DNA from: Agrobacterium salinitolerans
Lineage (GTDB): Bacteria > Pseudomonadota > Alphaproteobacteria > Rhizobiales > Rhizobiaceae
Assembly (NCBI RefSeq): GCF_002008225.1
Contig: NZ_MRDH01000015.1
Location: 1 to 64,000, forward strand
Direction of reading: 5' to 3'
DNA: 64,000 bases
The notes under the pieces were generated by a model, which made no database searches, was not told where the DNA came from, and saw nothing but the letters and a program-made list of their open reading frames with translations. Below are positions 55,142-63,667 of the stretch, piece by piece. Both the position numbers and the translations under genes were made by a program. Within the stretch, counting starts at the first letter, position 1. Each line of letters starts with the position of its first letter.

Positions 55142-55162
55142 TCCATATGGAACATTGTTCCA
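55142..55162. promoter_or_regulatory. IclR-type operator between the divergent importer genes
   Basis: TGGAACATTGTTCCA (55148-55162) is a perfect palindrome with a single central base. It resembles the TGGAA-N-TTCCA pattern of IclR sites. An overlapping palindrome TCCATATGGA (55142-55151) adds a third half-site. The cluster lies 64 bases upstream of the ATPase start and 46 bases upstream of the permease start, as expected for control of both directions. Confidence 0.7.
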
Positions 55163-55208
55163 ACATTATACAATTGTCCGGTAATGAGCGGGCAATTCGG
55201 GAGGAAGC

Positions 55209-56012
55209 ATGTTTTCGAAAGTAATCGGTGCCATCAAAGGACAGGCCCACACCGTAGGCAGCCTCGTGGGCGCAGGCATTGTCTGGGAGATCGCGGTGCG
55301 TCTCCTCAATGTTCCGGAATATATCCTGCCGGCGCCGAGCAAGGTCTTTGCGGACCTTTATTACAATGTACCTATTGTCTTCACCGCATCACTCTACACG
55401 CTACAGCCCATGGTGCTCGGCTTCCTCGTGGCCGTCGTCATGGGAACGTTGCTCGCCCTGCTGGTCGTCTATTCGCGCGCATTCGAGGCGATCTTCTATC
55501 CGCTGCTGGTGATCCTGCAGATCATCCCCAAGATCGCCATCGCACCTCTTTTCATTATTTGGGTCGGCTTCGGCCTGCCGTCGAAAATCCTGCTGGTCTT
55601 CCTGCTTTCTTTTTTTCCGATCGTGGTCAATTCTATCGTAGCGTTCAAGTCCATCGAACCTGACGTCTACGATCTCGCGAAGAGCTATCGCGCCGGACGA
55701 CTGAAGATTTTCTGGAAGGTGGAACTGCCAGGCGCCCTGCCCTCGCTTTTTGCCGGCTTCAAGGTGGCCGCGGCACTGTCCGCGACGGCCGCCGTGGTGG
55801 CGGAATTCGTCGCCTCCGACAACGGACTTGGATACCTGCTGCTGAACTATAACGGCAACATGAATACCAGCATGACCTTCGCCGTCATCATCGTGCTCAG
55901 CCTTCTCGGCCTTCTTCTCTACGGCATCGTGGAAATGATCGAACGCTTCGCGATCCCCTGGCACGTTTCACAGCGCCGTGACGACTTCGCTGTCGGGAAA
56001 AGCGCGACCTGA
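55209..56012 (+). CDS. ABC transporter permease (SsuC/TauC type)
   Basis: A 267-residue permease with six predicted helices. The EAA loop is PDVYDLAKSYRAGRLKIFWKVELPGALPSLFAG, and the pattern ILPAPSKVFADLYY near the start is typical of sulfonate/taurine/nitrate-type permeases. GGGAGGA precedes the ATG by six bases. First gene of a plus-strand operon running to 60205. Confidence 0.92.
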   Translation: MFSKVIGAIKGQAHTVGSLVGAGIVWEIAVRLLNVPEYILPAPSKVFADLYYNVPIVFTASLYTLQPMVLGFLVAVVMGTLLALLVVYSRAFEAIFYPLLVILQIIPKIAIAPLFIIWVGFGLPSKILLVFLLSFFPIVVNSIVAFKSIEPDVYDLAKSYRAGRLKIFWKVELPGALPSLFAGFKVAAALSATAAVVAEFVASDNGLGYLLLNYNGNMNTSMTFAVIIVLSLLGLLLYGIVEMIERFAIPWHVSQRRDDFAVGKSAT

Positions 56013-56044
56013 ATTCGAACTTCAATTAAAAACGGGAGGATAAA

Positions 56045-57034
56045 ATGTTCAACACAATGAAGAAAACGCTTGCGGGCGGTGCGATCGCGTTCGCCGTTGG
56101 TCTGGCAGGAATTCAGTCAGCTGCGGCTGAAGACAAGGTCACACTCCGTCTCAATTTCCTTTTGAGTGGTGTCCACACAATCTTTTATTACGGTGCAGAA
56201 AAGGGTTTCTACAAGGAGGCTGGCATCGATCTGCAGATTGGCGAAGGCCAGGGCTCGGCGCGCACGGTCCAGTCAGTCGCGACCGGCGGCGACATGTTCG
56301 GCATCGCGGATGGCGGCAGCGTCATTGCCGGCGCTTCGAAAGGCGCGCCGGTCAAATCCGTGCTCGGTCTGCTCAACACTTCACCATACGCGATGACGTT
56401 TCGCGCTGATTCCGGTGTGAAGTCCATCAAGGATGTGGAGGGCAAAACGGTAGCAGCCAGCGCCGGCGAAGCTTCTCTCGCTCTTCTGCCCGCCATCTGG
56501 AAGAAAAACGGCGTCGATGCATCCAAGGTCAACATTCTGAATGTGGATGGCCCTGGAAAGATCATCGCCATCATGCAGGATCGTGCGGCAGGTATTCTCG
56601 GCGGACTTGAAAACCAGGTCGTCGTTCTAAAGTCCAAAGGCCTGGAGCAGACGGTGTTTTCTTTTGCAGAGCTCGGCGTCAACACGCAGGGCCTGACGAT
56701 CATCACCAACACCAAGCTGGTCGACAGCAACCAGGATCTGGTGAAGCGCTTCGTTACCGCATCGCTAAAATCGATTGAGGCAGCCAAAGCGGATCCGGAC
56801 GCCGCCGTTGCGGCAGCGGTGAAGGAAAAGCCGACAGGCGATCCAAAGCTTCTGAAGGAGCAGCTCGAAATCTCACTCAAGCTTCTTCCATCACCTTCTG
56901 CCCCATCCGCACCACTCGGCGAAATGGCCGCGGCAGACTGGCAGCAAACGCTTGATCTGATGAAAGAATATCAGGACATCAAGACCGATATGCCGGCGGA
57001 CGCCTTCTTTACCAACAGCCTGATCGCGAAATAG
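56045..57034 (+). CDS. ABC transporter substrate-binding protein (NMT1/SsuA family)
   Basis: A 329-residue periplasmic binding protein with a signal peptide (TLAGGAIAFAVGLAGIQSAA cleaved near AAA-ED). Core stretches are VTLRLNFLLSGVHTIFYYGAEKGFYKEAGIDLQI and GGDMFGIADGGSVIAG, typical of NMT1/THI5-like proteins, which bind small aromatic, sulfonate or pyrimidine-type ligands. GGGAGGA precedes the ATG. A hairpin follows the gene, often used to stabilise messenger for an abundant binding protein. Confidence 0.92.
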   Translation: MFNTMKKTLAGGAIAFAVGLAGIQSAAAEDKVTLRLNFLLSGVHTIFYYGAEKGFYKEAGIDLQIGEGQGSARTVQSVATGGDMFGIADGGSVIAGASKGAPVKSVLGLLNTSPYAMTFRADSGVKSIKDVEGKTVAASAGEASLALLPAIWKKNGVDASKVNILNVDGPGKIIAIMQDRAAGILGGLENQVVVLKSKGLEQTVFSFAELGVNTQGLTIITNTKLVDSNQDLVKRFVTASLKSIEAAKADPDAAVAAAVKEKPTGDPKLLKEQLEISLKLLPSPSAPSAPLGEMAAADWQQTLDLMKEYQDIKTDMPADAFFTNSLIAK

Positions 57035-57046
57035 TCGCAACGCCAG

Positions 57047-57071
57047 GAGCCCGGCCAGCTCTGCCGGGCTC
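57047..57071 (+). other. Intercistronic hairpin after the binding-protein gene
   Basis: GAGCCCGGC (57047-57055) and GCCGGGCTC (57063-57071) form a perfect 9-bp stem around a seven-base loop. No T-run follows, so it is more likely an mRNA-stabilising or partial-attenuation structure between the binding-protein gene and the SDR gene 12 bases downstream. Confidence 0.6.
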
Positions 57072-57082
57072 ACTGCGGAACA

Positions 57083-57844
57083 ATGGTTTCAAACATGTCC
57101 ACACATTATGATCTCGACGGCCGGGTGGCGGTCGTCACTGGCGCTACCGGCGGCTTCGGTGTCGCCATCAGTCAACGACTACGCGACTGCGGGGCAACGG
57201 TAATTCACTGGGACTTGCCGGCTGCCGTGAAAGATGGTGCCCTTGGCGATTTCCCAAATGCCGGTGTTGATATCAGCAATGCAAAAAGCATCGAAACGGC
57301 TGCCATCGATCTGAAGCAGCGGTTCGGCAGGCTGGATATTCTCGTCAACAATGCAGGTATTGTCGGCAATGTCGCTCCTTTGTGGGAAATTCCCATCGAG
57401 GAGTTTCGCAGGATCATCGACATCAATCTCATCGGCTCTTTTCTGGTTTGCCGCGCGCTGGTGCCATTAATGATCGAAACGGCTAGAACGAGCCGTTACG
57501 GCCGCATCGTTAATGTCGCTTCCATTCAGGCCAAGGAAGGGATGCATCAGGCAGCCGCCTATAGCGCCTCCAAGGCAGGACTTGTGGCCATGACCAAAAG
57601 TCTCGGCAAGGAACTGGCGACGGCGGGCATTCTCGTCAACGCCATCACTCCCGCCGCTTCCATGACGGCGATGAGCATCAATGCACCGAAGGAACGGCTG
57701 GACGATATTCTGTCCCGCATCCCCATGCGTCGTTTTCTCGAACCTGCCGAGGTCGCCAACATGGTGGCCTGGCTATCTTCTTCCGAATGCAGCTTTTCGA
57801 CCGGCGCGGTTTTCGACCTCTCCGGCGGTCGTGCAACATATTGA
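57083..57844 (+). CDS. SDR-family oxidoreductase in a catabolic operon
   Basis: A 253-residue classical SDR. The NAD(P) motif is VAVVTGATGGFGVAI, the structural NNAG is in LVNNAGIVG, and the active site is VASIQAKEGMHQAAAYSASKAG (Ser, Tyr-X3-Lys). It probably oxidises a hydroxyl group of the imported compound. Related enzymes act on 2-keto-3-deoxy acids or sugar alcohols; the substrate here is unknown. It is followed by the EthD-like gene after 8 bases. A second Met at 57095 is a possible start. Confidence 0.85.
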   Translation: MVSNMSTHYDLDGRVAVVTGATGGFGVAISQRLRDCGATVIHWDLPAAVKDGALGDFPNAGVDISNAKSIETAAIDLKQRFGRLDILVNNAGIVGNVAPLWEIPIEEFRRIIDINLIGSFLVCRALVPLMIETARTSRYGRIVNVASIQAKEGMHQAAAYSASKAGLVAMTKSLGKELATAGILVNAITPAASMTAMSINAPKERLDDILSRIPMRRFLEPAEVANMVAWLSSSECSFSTGAVFDLSGGRATY

Positions 57845-57852
57845 GGTAACCA

Positions 57853-58539
57853 ATGTCTCTCCTGGGAAAAGCCGTCGTCGCCATCTGGAACGACATCCTG
57901 CCGGAAGGTCGCGATAATTTCATCGAGTGGCACAATCGCGAACATATTCCCGAGCGGGTATCGATACCCGGTTTCCTGCGCGGGCGCCGTTACATCGCCG
58001 AGCAGGCAACGCCTGAATATTTCACGCTCTATGAGGCGGCGGATGCGCAAGTGCTCGTCGGCCAGCCTTATCTTGAGCGACTGAACAATCCCACGCCCTG
58101 GACGAAGCGTTCAACTGCCGACTTCCGCAACACGACACGCGGTGTCTGCAATACCGACTATTCTTATGGGTGCGGTGACGGCGGATTCATCGCCACGTTT
58201 CGTTTCGATGCGGCCGAGACCGACAGGGCGACAATACGGTCGATGCTGGTAGAAGCTCTCTGCGAAACCGGCAAGCTGAACGGTATCAGCGGCGCCCATC
58301 TATGCATTGCAGACAACCGCGCAAGCAGTCTGGAAACCGCCGAACGCAAAGGACGCGAGGTTGGCGTGCCCAACTGGATCATCATGATCGAAGGCGGCTC
58401 GGCCTCTTCCGTCTCGGCTGCCTCAGACAGCTTGGCACAACTCCTCTCCCGAACAGAGCCCGTCGGCCCTACGGAGCTCGGACTTTATCGCCTTGAATTC
58501 GCGCTCAGCGACATTGCCGTTCAGCAATCAGCTGCATAG
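57853..58539 (+). CDS. EthD-like ferredoxin-fold protein (hypothetical)
   Basis: A 228-residue protein. The first half has WNDILPEGRDNFIEWHNREHIPERVSIPGFLRGRRY, a pattern seen in EthD/dimeric alpha-beta barrel proteins, and the second half may be a related repeat. EthD-like proteins occur in catabolic clusters and act as small isomerases or heme-free monooxygenase relatives. No assignment to a specific enzyme is possible. It is enclosed between the SDR and FAH genes at operon spacing (8 and 9 bases). Confidence 0.75.
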   Translation: MSLLGKAVVAIWNDILPEGRDNFIEWHNREHIPERVSIPGFLRGRRYIAEQATPEYFTLYEAADAQVLVGQPYLERLNNPTPWTKRSTADFRNTTRGVCNTDYSYGCGDGGFIATFRFDAAETDRATIRSMLVEALCETGKLNGISGAHLCIADNRASSLETAERKGREVGVPNWIIMIEGGSASSVSAASDSLAQLLSRTEPVGPTELGLYRLEFALSDIAVQQSAA

Positions 58540-58548
58540 GAAAACACA

Positions 58549-59397
58549 ATGAGACTTCTTCGTTATGGTCCGATCGGCCAGGAAAAGCCCGCAGCACTCG
58601 ATGCAGAGGGTAACATCCGCGATCTTTCTTCCGTCGTCACCGACATTGCCGGGCAGACCCTGTCGCGCAGTTCCCTTAAAAAGCTGGCGAAAATTGATCT
58701 TTCGGCGCTCCCGGCCATATCATCCGATGTACGGATCGGCCCCTGCGTTGGTGCTGTCGGCAATTTTGTGGCGGTCGGCCTCAATTACATCGACCACGCG
58801 CTGGAAACGAACACGCCTATCCCTGAAGAGCCTGTGCTTTTCAACAAACACACGTCCTGCATTTCCGGCGCGAATGATCCAATCTGCCTGCTAAAGGATT
58901 CGGAGAAGACTGACTGGGAGGTGGAGATCGCCTTCGTTATCGGTGAACCCGCCTATAATGTGCGGGAAGAAGATGCGCTCTCCGTCATTGCGGGCTTCTG
59001 CATCTGCCATGATGTCTCCGAGCGCGCTTTCCAGATCGAACGCGGCGGCCAATGGACTAAAGGCAAAAGCGGACCGACGTTCGGTCCTCTCGGACCATGG
59101 CTGGTCACGCCGGACGAAATCGGTGACGTCCAAAATCTGGGCCTGTGGCTAGACGTCAACGGCCAACGCAGGCAGAGCGGTTCGACATCCAAGATGATTT
59201 TCCCGATCGCACTGCTGGTGTCTTACATCAGCCGCTTCATGCGCCTCATGCCGGGCGACGTTATCACCACGGGCACGCCGCCAGGGGTCGGCCTTGGAAT
59301 GAACCCGCCCGTGTTCCTAAAAGCCGGCGATGTGGTCGAACTCGGCATTGATGGCCTCGGCGCACAACGTCAAATCGTGAAAGCATTCGGCACGTGA
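58549..59397 (+). CDS. Fumarylacetoacetate hydrolase-family protein
   Basis: A 282-residue FAH-fold enzyme. Diagnostic stretches are FVAVGLNYIDHALETNTPIPEEPVLFNK, DWEVEIAFVIGEPAY (metal-binding acidic residues), GFCICHDVSERAFQ and VITTGTPPGVGLGMNPPVFLKAGDVV. Family members cleave or hydrate 2,4-diketo acids, as in aromatic or L-fucose/L-rhamnose catabolism. Together with the SDR a diketo-acid cleavage is plausible, which is inference. Confidence 0.88.
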   Translation: MRLLRYGPIGQEKPAALDAEGNIRDLSSVVTDIAGQTLSRSSLKKLAKIDLSALPAISSDVRIGPCVGAVGNFVAVGLNYIDHALETNTPIPEEPVLFNKHTSCISGANDPICLLKDSEKTDWEVEIAFVIGEPAYNVREEDALSVIAGFCICHDVSERAFQIERGGQWTKGKSGPTFGPLGPWLVTPDEIGDVQNLGLWLDVNGQRRQSGSTSKMIFPIALLVSYISRFMRLMPGDVITTGTPPGVGLGMNPPVFLKAGDVVELGIDGLGAQRQIVKAFGT

Positions 59398-59419
59398 GAT
59401 CATCGGGAGACATGAGTGA

Positions 59420-60205
59420 ATGACGGCAATCGAGAAACTGGTTGAACGCTTCACCACCGTGAGCCGAGGCGGGGCGAAAATTTCCCTGGCGGCGGTGCAA
59501 GCGGAGGGTCTCATCCCGGGTACGCTTGCAGAGGCTATGGCGGTCCAGCGGGCTTTTGCTGAGAGCTGGGCAGAACCGGTTGCCGGCTGGAAACTGGCGA
59601 TACGCCCGGATGGCGAGGCCGTCGGGGCGCCGATGTTCGATTGCGTGCGGGTCGATAAAGCCAATGCCGTTTCTTTTCCCCATGGCGGCACCGAAGGCAT
59701 CGAGGTCGAGATCTGCTTTACGCTTTCGGCGGATATTCCTGCTGCGGCGGCAGGGCCGCTGACAAGAGCCGACCTGATGGGATTTATCGACAAGATCCAT
59801 CTTGGCGCTGAACTTCTCCGCTACAGGCTGGCGGAGGAGAACCAGGTGCCGTTTCCGCTTTTTCTCGCGGACCGTCTCGCCAACCACGGCTTCGTCATAG
59901 GCCCTGAAATCGATAGAGGTATACTGGACGTCTTTGCTGGAAATGGCGAAAATCTGCCGCAGCTCACCGTTACCGAAGGGTCGATATCGCTGTTCGATGC
60001 TACGGCAAAACATCCCAATGGCGATCCGCTTGCGCCGCTGGTCGCCTTTGCCAACTCGGCGTTCAACAGGGGCAATATGCTCAAGGCCGGTAACGTCGTA
60101 ACCACAGGCAGTCTCTGCGGTGCGATACCAAGCACGATTTCCAGTGAGACGCAGATCATACTGAAATCAGCTGGCGCCTTCACGCTGTCCGGTCCGAGAT
60201 CATAG
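59420..60205 (+). CDS. 2-keto-4-pentenoate hydratase-like protein (MhpD family)
   Basis: A 261-residue protein of the hydratase/decarboxylase branch of the FAH fold. AVQRAFAESWAEPVAGWKLAIR and the acidic metal-site block EGIEVEICFTLSADIP are typical, as is NRGNMLKAGNVVTTGSLCGAI near the C-terminus. It probably hydrates or decarboxylates a 2-keto acid. It ends the operon that began at 55209. A possible weak terminator with a six-T run lies at 60208-60232. Confidence 0.85.
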   Translation: MTAIEKLVERFTTVSRGGAKISLAAVQAEGLIPGTLAEAMAVQRAFAESWAEPVAGWKLAIRPDGEAVGAPMFDCVRVDKANAVSFPHGGTEGIEVEICFTLSADIPAAAAGPLTRADLMGFIDKIHLGAELLRYRLAEENQVPFPLFLADRLANHGFVIGPEIDRGILDVFAGNGENLPQLTVTEGSISLFDATAKHPNGDPLAPLVAFANSAFNRGNMLKAGNVVTTGSLCGAIPSTISSETQIILKSAGAFTLSGPRS

Positions 60206-60284
60206 GCGGCCGGTCAGCCGGACACTCTTTTTTCAGCCTCCTGCCGTCCCCATCCTCACCGCGACTTCCGATGCTATCGAAATG

Positions 60285-61190
60285 TCATTTCACTCGCCCA
60301 TATTCGCCGAGAAAATCGAGCAAGGCTCGGATGCGGGCGGGAAGCGGCCCGCGCTGGCCGACATAAACGGCATGAAACATCTCCGTCTCACCCGTATCAA
60401 GATGATCGAGGACCGGCATGAGACGGCCGGCGGCGATATCCTCTCGCACGGTGAAGGCAGCAAGGCGGACCAGACCGACACCGGCAAGGGCAAGACGGCG
60501 AAGGCCCTCGCCGTCGCTGACCTGCACGCGCCCCGTCGCCGGAATGACAACAGTCTTTCCGGCATCCCGCAACGGCCACCCGTCGACTGATCGGGCATAA
60601 CCAAATCCGAGCCGATTGTGATCTTCGAGATCGGCGATTGTTTGTGGCACGCCATAACGCTCCAGATAATCCGGAGCGGCCGCGATCATCATCCTCGTCT
60701 CACCGAGCTTCCGGGCAACGAGGCTTGAGCTTTTGAGCGGCCCGGCGCGGACCGCGACATCCATGCGCTCTGCGAGAAGGTCGACCACCAGATCCGTCTG
60801 GACGATATCAAGCGTGATGCCTGGATGAAGCGACAGAAACCGCGGCAATATCGGCGCAAGAATATGCGTTGCATAAGAAGCGCTGGTATTGATCCGAACG
60901 CGGCCGACAGGCTGTTCGCCCTCACCGGCGGCGCGTTCGGCCTCTTCGAGATCGGCGAGAATGCGGGTGGCCCTTTCATAGAAGGCGCAGCCTTCCGGCG
61001 TTATCTGAAGCTGGCGGGTGGAACGGTTGAGCAGACGGGCGCCCAAGCGACCTTCCAGCCGTGCGATCAGCTTGCTCACCGCTGAAGGCGTCATGTTTGC
61101 CGCCGCGGCCGCGCGGGAAAAACCGCCGAGCTCGACGACCCGCACGAAGATTTCCATCTCCCCTGCCCGGTTGATTTCCAGTCGCGCCAT
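60285..61190 (-). CDS. LysR-family transcriptional regulator
   Basis: A 301-residue regulator. The helix-turn-helix is EMEIFVRVVELGGFSRAAAAANMTPSAVSKLIARLEGRLGARLL and is followed by the linker NRSTRQLQITPEG. The effector domain has VRINTSASYATHILAPILPRFLSLHPGI. It is of the CrgA-like subgroup. It is divergent from the aldo-keto reductase at 61376 across 185 bases, so it probably controls that gene. The ATG at 61190 precedes a second possible start at MEIFV. Confidence 0.92.
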   Translation of the reverse strand: MARLEINRAGEMEIFVRVVELGGFSRAAAAANMTPSAVSKLIARLEGRLGARLLNRSTRQLQITPEGCAFYERATRILADLEEAERAAGEGEQPVGRVRINTSASYATHILAPILPRFLSLHPGITLDIVQTDLVVDLLAERMDVAVRAGPLKSSSLVARKLGETRMMIAAAPDYLERYGVPQTIADLEDHNRLGFGYARSVDGWPLRDAGKTVVIPATGRVQVSDGEGLRRLALAGVGLVRLAAFTVREDIAAGRLMPVLDHLDTGETEMFHAVYVGQRGPLPARIRALLDFLGEYGRVK

Positions 61191-61375
61191 GATGACTTCA
61201 TCTCACAAGTGATAGTATTTTCGGCATTCTATTTCATTGAAGAGCGAGCGTCTATCTTCAGGCGGCGATTGAAACGCATCGCAATCTTCATCTCCCAGAT
61301 CATGACGGGATGGACAAAGCGCGGTGATGCCAGAACCCCGCCCGCAACCATTTCGAAGCAAAAAAGGAACGCCCC

Positions 61376-62419
61376 ATGGAATATCGCTATCTCGGCAAAT
61401 CCGGCCTGAAAGTACCGGTCTTAAGTTTCGGAACCGGAACCTTCGGCGGCTCCGGCCCGCTCTTCAGCAACTGGGGCAATTCAGACGCCACGGAAGCCCG
61501 GCGTCTGATCGATACTTGTCTGGAAGCCGGCGTCAACCTCTTCGATACCGCCGACGTCTATTCCAATGGCGCATCGGAGGAAGTGCTCGGCGAGGCCATC
61601 AAAGGCAGGCGCGACAGCGTTTTGATCTCGACCAAGACCAGCCTGCCGATGGGCGACGGGCCGAACGAGGCGGGCTCGTCCCGCTTCCGATTGCTGCGGG
61701 CCGTGGATGACGCCCTGCACCGTCTCCAGACCGACTATATCGACATCCTTCAACTCCACGCCTCCGACGCCTTCACGCCGGTTGAGGAAGTGCTCTCGAC
61801 GCTCGATGCGCTCGTCCGGTCGGGCAAGGTGCGATATACCGGTGTCTCGAATTTTTCCGGCTGGCAGATCATGAAATCGCTCGCCGTCGCGGATCGATAC
61901 GGCTGGCCGCGTTATGTGGTCAACCAAGTCTATTACTCCCTGATCGGCCGGGATTACGAGTGGGATCTGATGCCGCTCGGCGCGGATCAGGGTCTGGGGG
62001 CAATGGTCTGGAGCCCGCTTGGCTGGGGGCGATTGACAGGAAAAATCCGCCGCGGCACGCCGCTGCCCGAAGGTAGCCGCCTCCACGAGACCGCCAGCTT
62101 TGGCCCGCCGGTGGATGATGAAGATCTCTACCGCGTGATCGATGCGCTTGACGCTGTTGCAGAAGAGACCGGCAGGACGGTACCGCAGGTCGCCCTCAAC
62201 TGGCTGCTCAGACGCCCCACAGTTTCCACAGTGATCATCGGTGCGCGCAATGAGGAACAGCTTCGCCAGAACCTCGATGCCGTGGGATGGGAACTGACGC
62301 CCGCGCAGGTGGCGCGGCTGGACGAGGCCAGCGAGAGGGCCGCTCCCTATCCGCATTTCCCTTATCAGCGGCAAGCGGGCTTCGCCCGGCTAAATCCACC
62401 GGCCGTCACTATGCCGTAA
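61376..62419 (+). CDS. Aldo-keto reductase
   Basis: A 347-residue (beta/alpha)8-barrel NADPH oxidoreductase. The AKR block is EAGVNLFDTADVYSNGASEEVLGEAIKGRRD (catalytic Asp, Tyr). The catalytic lysine is in VLISTKT and the histidine in IDILQLHASD. NADPH-binding residues are in VIIGARNEEQLRQNLDAV. The start follows the GGAACGCCCC sequence. The substrate is unknown; the gene is probably regulated by the divergent LysR protein. Confidence 0.92.
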   Translation: MEYRYLGKSGLKVPVLSFGTGTFGGSGPLFSNWGNSDATEARRLIDTCLEAGVNLFDTADVYSNGASEEVLGEAIKGRRDSVLISTKTSLPMGDGPNEAGSSRFRLLRAVDDALHRLQTDYIDILQLHASDAFTPVEEVLSTLDALVRSGKVRYTGVSNFSGWQIMKSLAVADRYGWPRYVVNQVYYSLIGRDYEWDLMPLGADQGLGAMVWSPLGWGRLTGKIRRGTPLPEGSRLHETASFGPPVDDEDLYRVIDALDAVAEETGRTVPQVALNWLLRRPTVSTVIIGARNEEQLRQNLDAVGWELTPAQVARLDEASERAAPYPHFPYQRQAGFARLNPPAVTMP

Positions 62420-62430
62420 CAGGGCTGGTC

Positions 62431-62455
62431 GGGCCGCCTGACCGGCAGGCGGCCC
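62431..62455. terminator. Perfect hairpin between the convergent AKR and BASS genes
   Basis: GGGCCGCCTG (62431-62440) and CAGGCGGCCC (62446-62455) form an exact 10-bp stem around ACCGG. There is no T-run on either strand, so it may terminate inefficiently or act as a bidirectional mRNA end. It lies 11 bases after the AKR stop and 15 bases from the BASS-gene stop. Confidence 0.6.
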
Positions 62456-62470
62456 AGCAGATGTGGAGCT

Positions 62471-63421
62471 TCAGGCGGCTTTGTTGTCGGAGCCAGCTTC
62501 CACACGACCCGAGAACCAGTTCGCGAGGATTGCACCGGAAATATTGTGCCAGACGCTGAAGATCGCGCTCGGCACCGCAGCGACAGGCGAGAAGTAAGCC
62601 GTGGCAAGCGCCGCGCCAAGGCCTGAATTCTGCATGCCCACCTCGATCGCGATGGCCTTGCGCTTGGCAAGCGACAGGCCCGTTGCCTTTGCCGCGAGAT
62701 AACCGATGAAATAACCAAGACCGTTATGCAGGATTACGACCGCAAGAATCATCAGCCCGGACTGGGCGATAGCCGCCTTGGATCCTCCCACCACCGCCGA
62801 GACGATCAAGACGATGCCGATGACGCTCACGAGCGGCAATGCCGGAACGGCGGCCTTGACGAGACCGGGCAGCAGCTTCTGCAGAGCGGCGCCGAGAGCG
62901 AGCGGAACCAGAACGACCTTGACGATGCTGAGGAACATGGCCCAGCCGTCAACCGGCAGGTACTGGCTCGCAAACAACCAGACGAGGAACGGGGTCACCA
63001 GCGGCGCAGCAAGCGTGGTGACCGAGGTGCAGGCGACCGACAGCGCGACATCGCCCTTGGAGAGATACGTCATGACGTTGGAAGATGTGCCGCCCGGGCA
63101 GCAGCCGACCAGAATGACGCCAGCGGCGACTTCCGGCGGCATGGGAATGATCCGGGTGAGCAGCACCGCCAGAAGCGGCATGACCAGAAACTGGCCAAGG
63201 ACACCGATCGTCACATCGAACGGCCTTTTGACGACCTCCCTGAAGTCATCGACCGACAGTGTGAGCCCCATGCCGAACATGATGATCGACAGAAGCGTGA
63301 CGATCCACGGCGCTATCTGCTTGAAGGTATCTGGAAAAAAGAAGCCGAGCACGGCAAACAGGATGACCCAGACGGCAAAGGTCTTGCCCACGAAAGCCGA
63401 AACGGCTGCCAGCGTTTTCAT
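62471..63421 (-). CDS. Bile acid:sodium symporter (BASS) family transporter
   Basis: A 316-residue membrane protein with nine or ten predicted helices. The BASS signature is seen in MFGMGLTLSVDDFREVVKRP and VGCCPGGTSSNVMTYLSKGDVALSV, and in AIAIEVGMQNSGLGAALATAYF. Bacterial family members move pantothenate precursors, pyruvate-like acids or other organic anions with sodium. GGGAG lies 8-12 bases upstream of the ATG at 63421. The direct repeat GTCTATACTCC/GTCTAGACTCC lies in its leader and upstream region. Confidence 0.9.
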   Translation of the reverse strand: MKTLAAVSAFVGKTFAVWVILFAVLGFFFPDTFKQIAPWIVTLLSIIMFGMGLTLSVDDFREVVKRPFDVTIGVLGQFLVMPLLAVLLTRIIPMPPEVAAGVILVGCCPGGTSSNVMTYLSKGDVALSVACTSVTTLAAPLVTPFLVWLFASQYLPVDGWAMFLSIVKVVLVPLALGAALQKLLPGLVKAAVPALPLVSVIGIVLIVSAVVGGSKAAIAQSGLMILAVVILHNGLGYFIGYLAAKATGLSLAKRKAIAIEVGMQNSGLGAALATAYFSPVAAVPSAIFSVWHNISGAILANWFSGRVEAGSDNKAA

Positions 63422-63667
63422 GTCTATACTCCCAATATAATCATGGGACCCCGTCTAGACTCCTACGGTGCCCTGTCAAGGTCATTACTCCGTTGCTAGA
63501 CTTCGCGGTCGAAAAACGATCCCTCGGCCGCGATGCCGCCGTAGCCGCAGGACTGCAATTGGACAAAAGCTCATCTGTCCGCGTCCGGTTGCGGCGAACA
63601 AAGCCCGAAGGACCTCACATGCAAAGTCCGATGTAGATACCGGACTGCCTTTTCGTTGTGGATCCCG

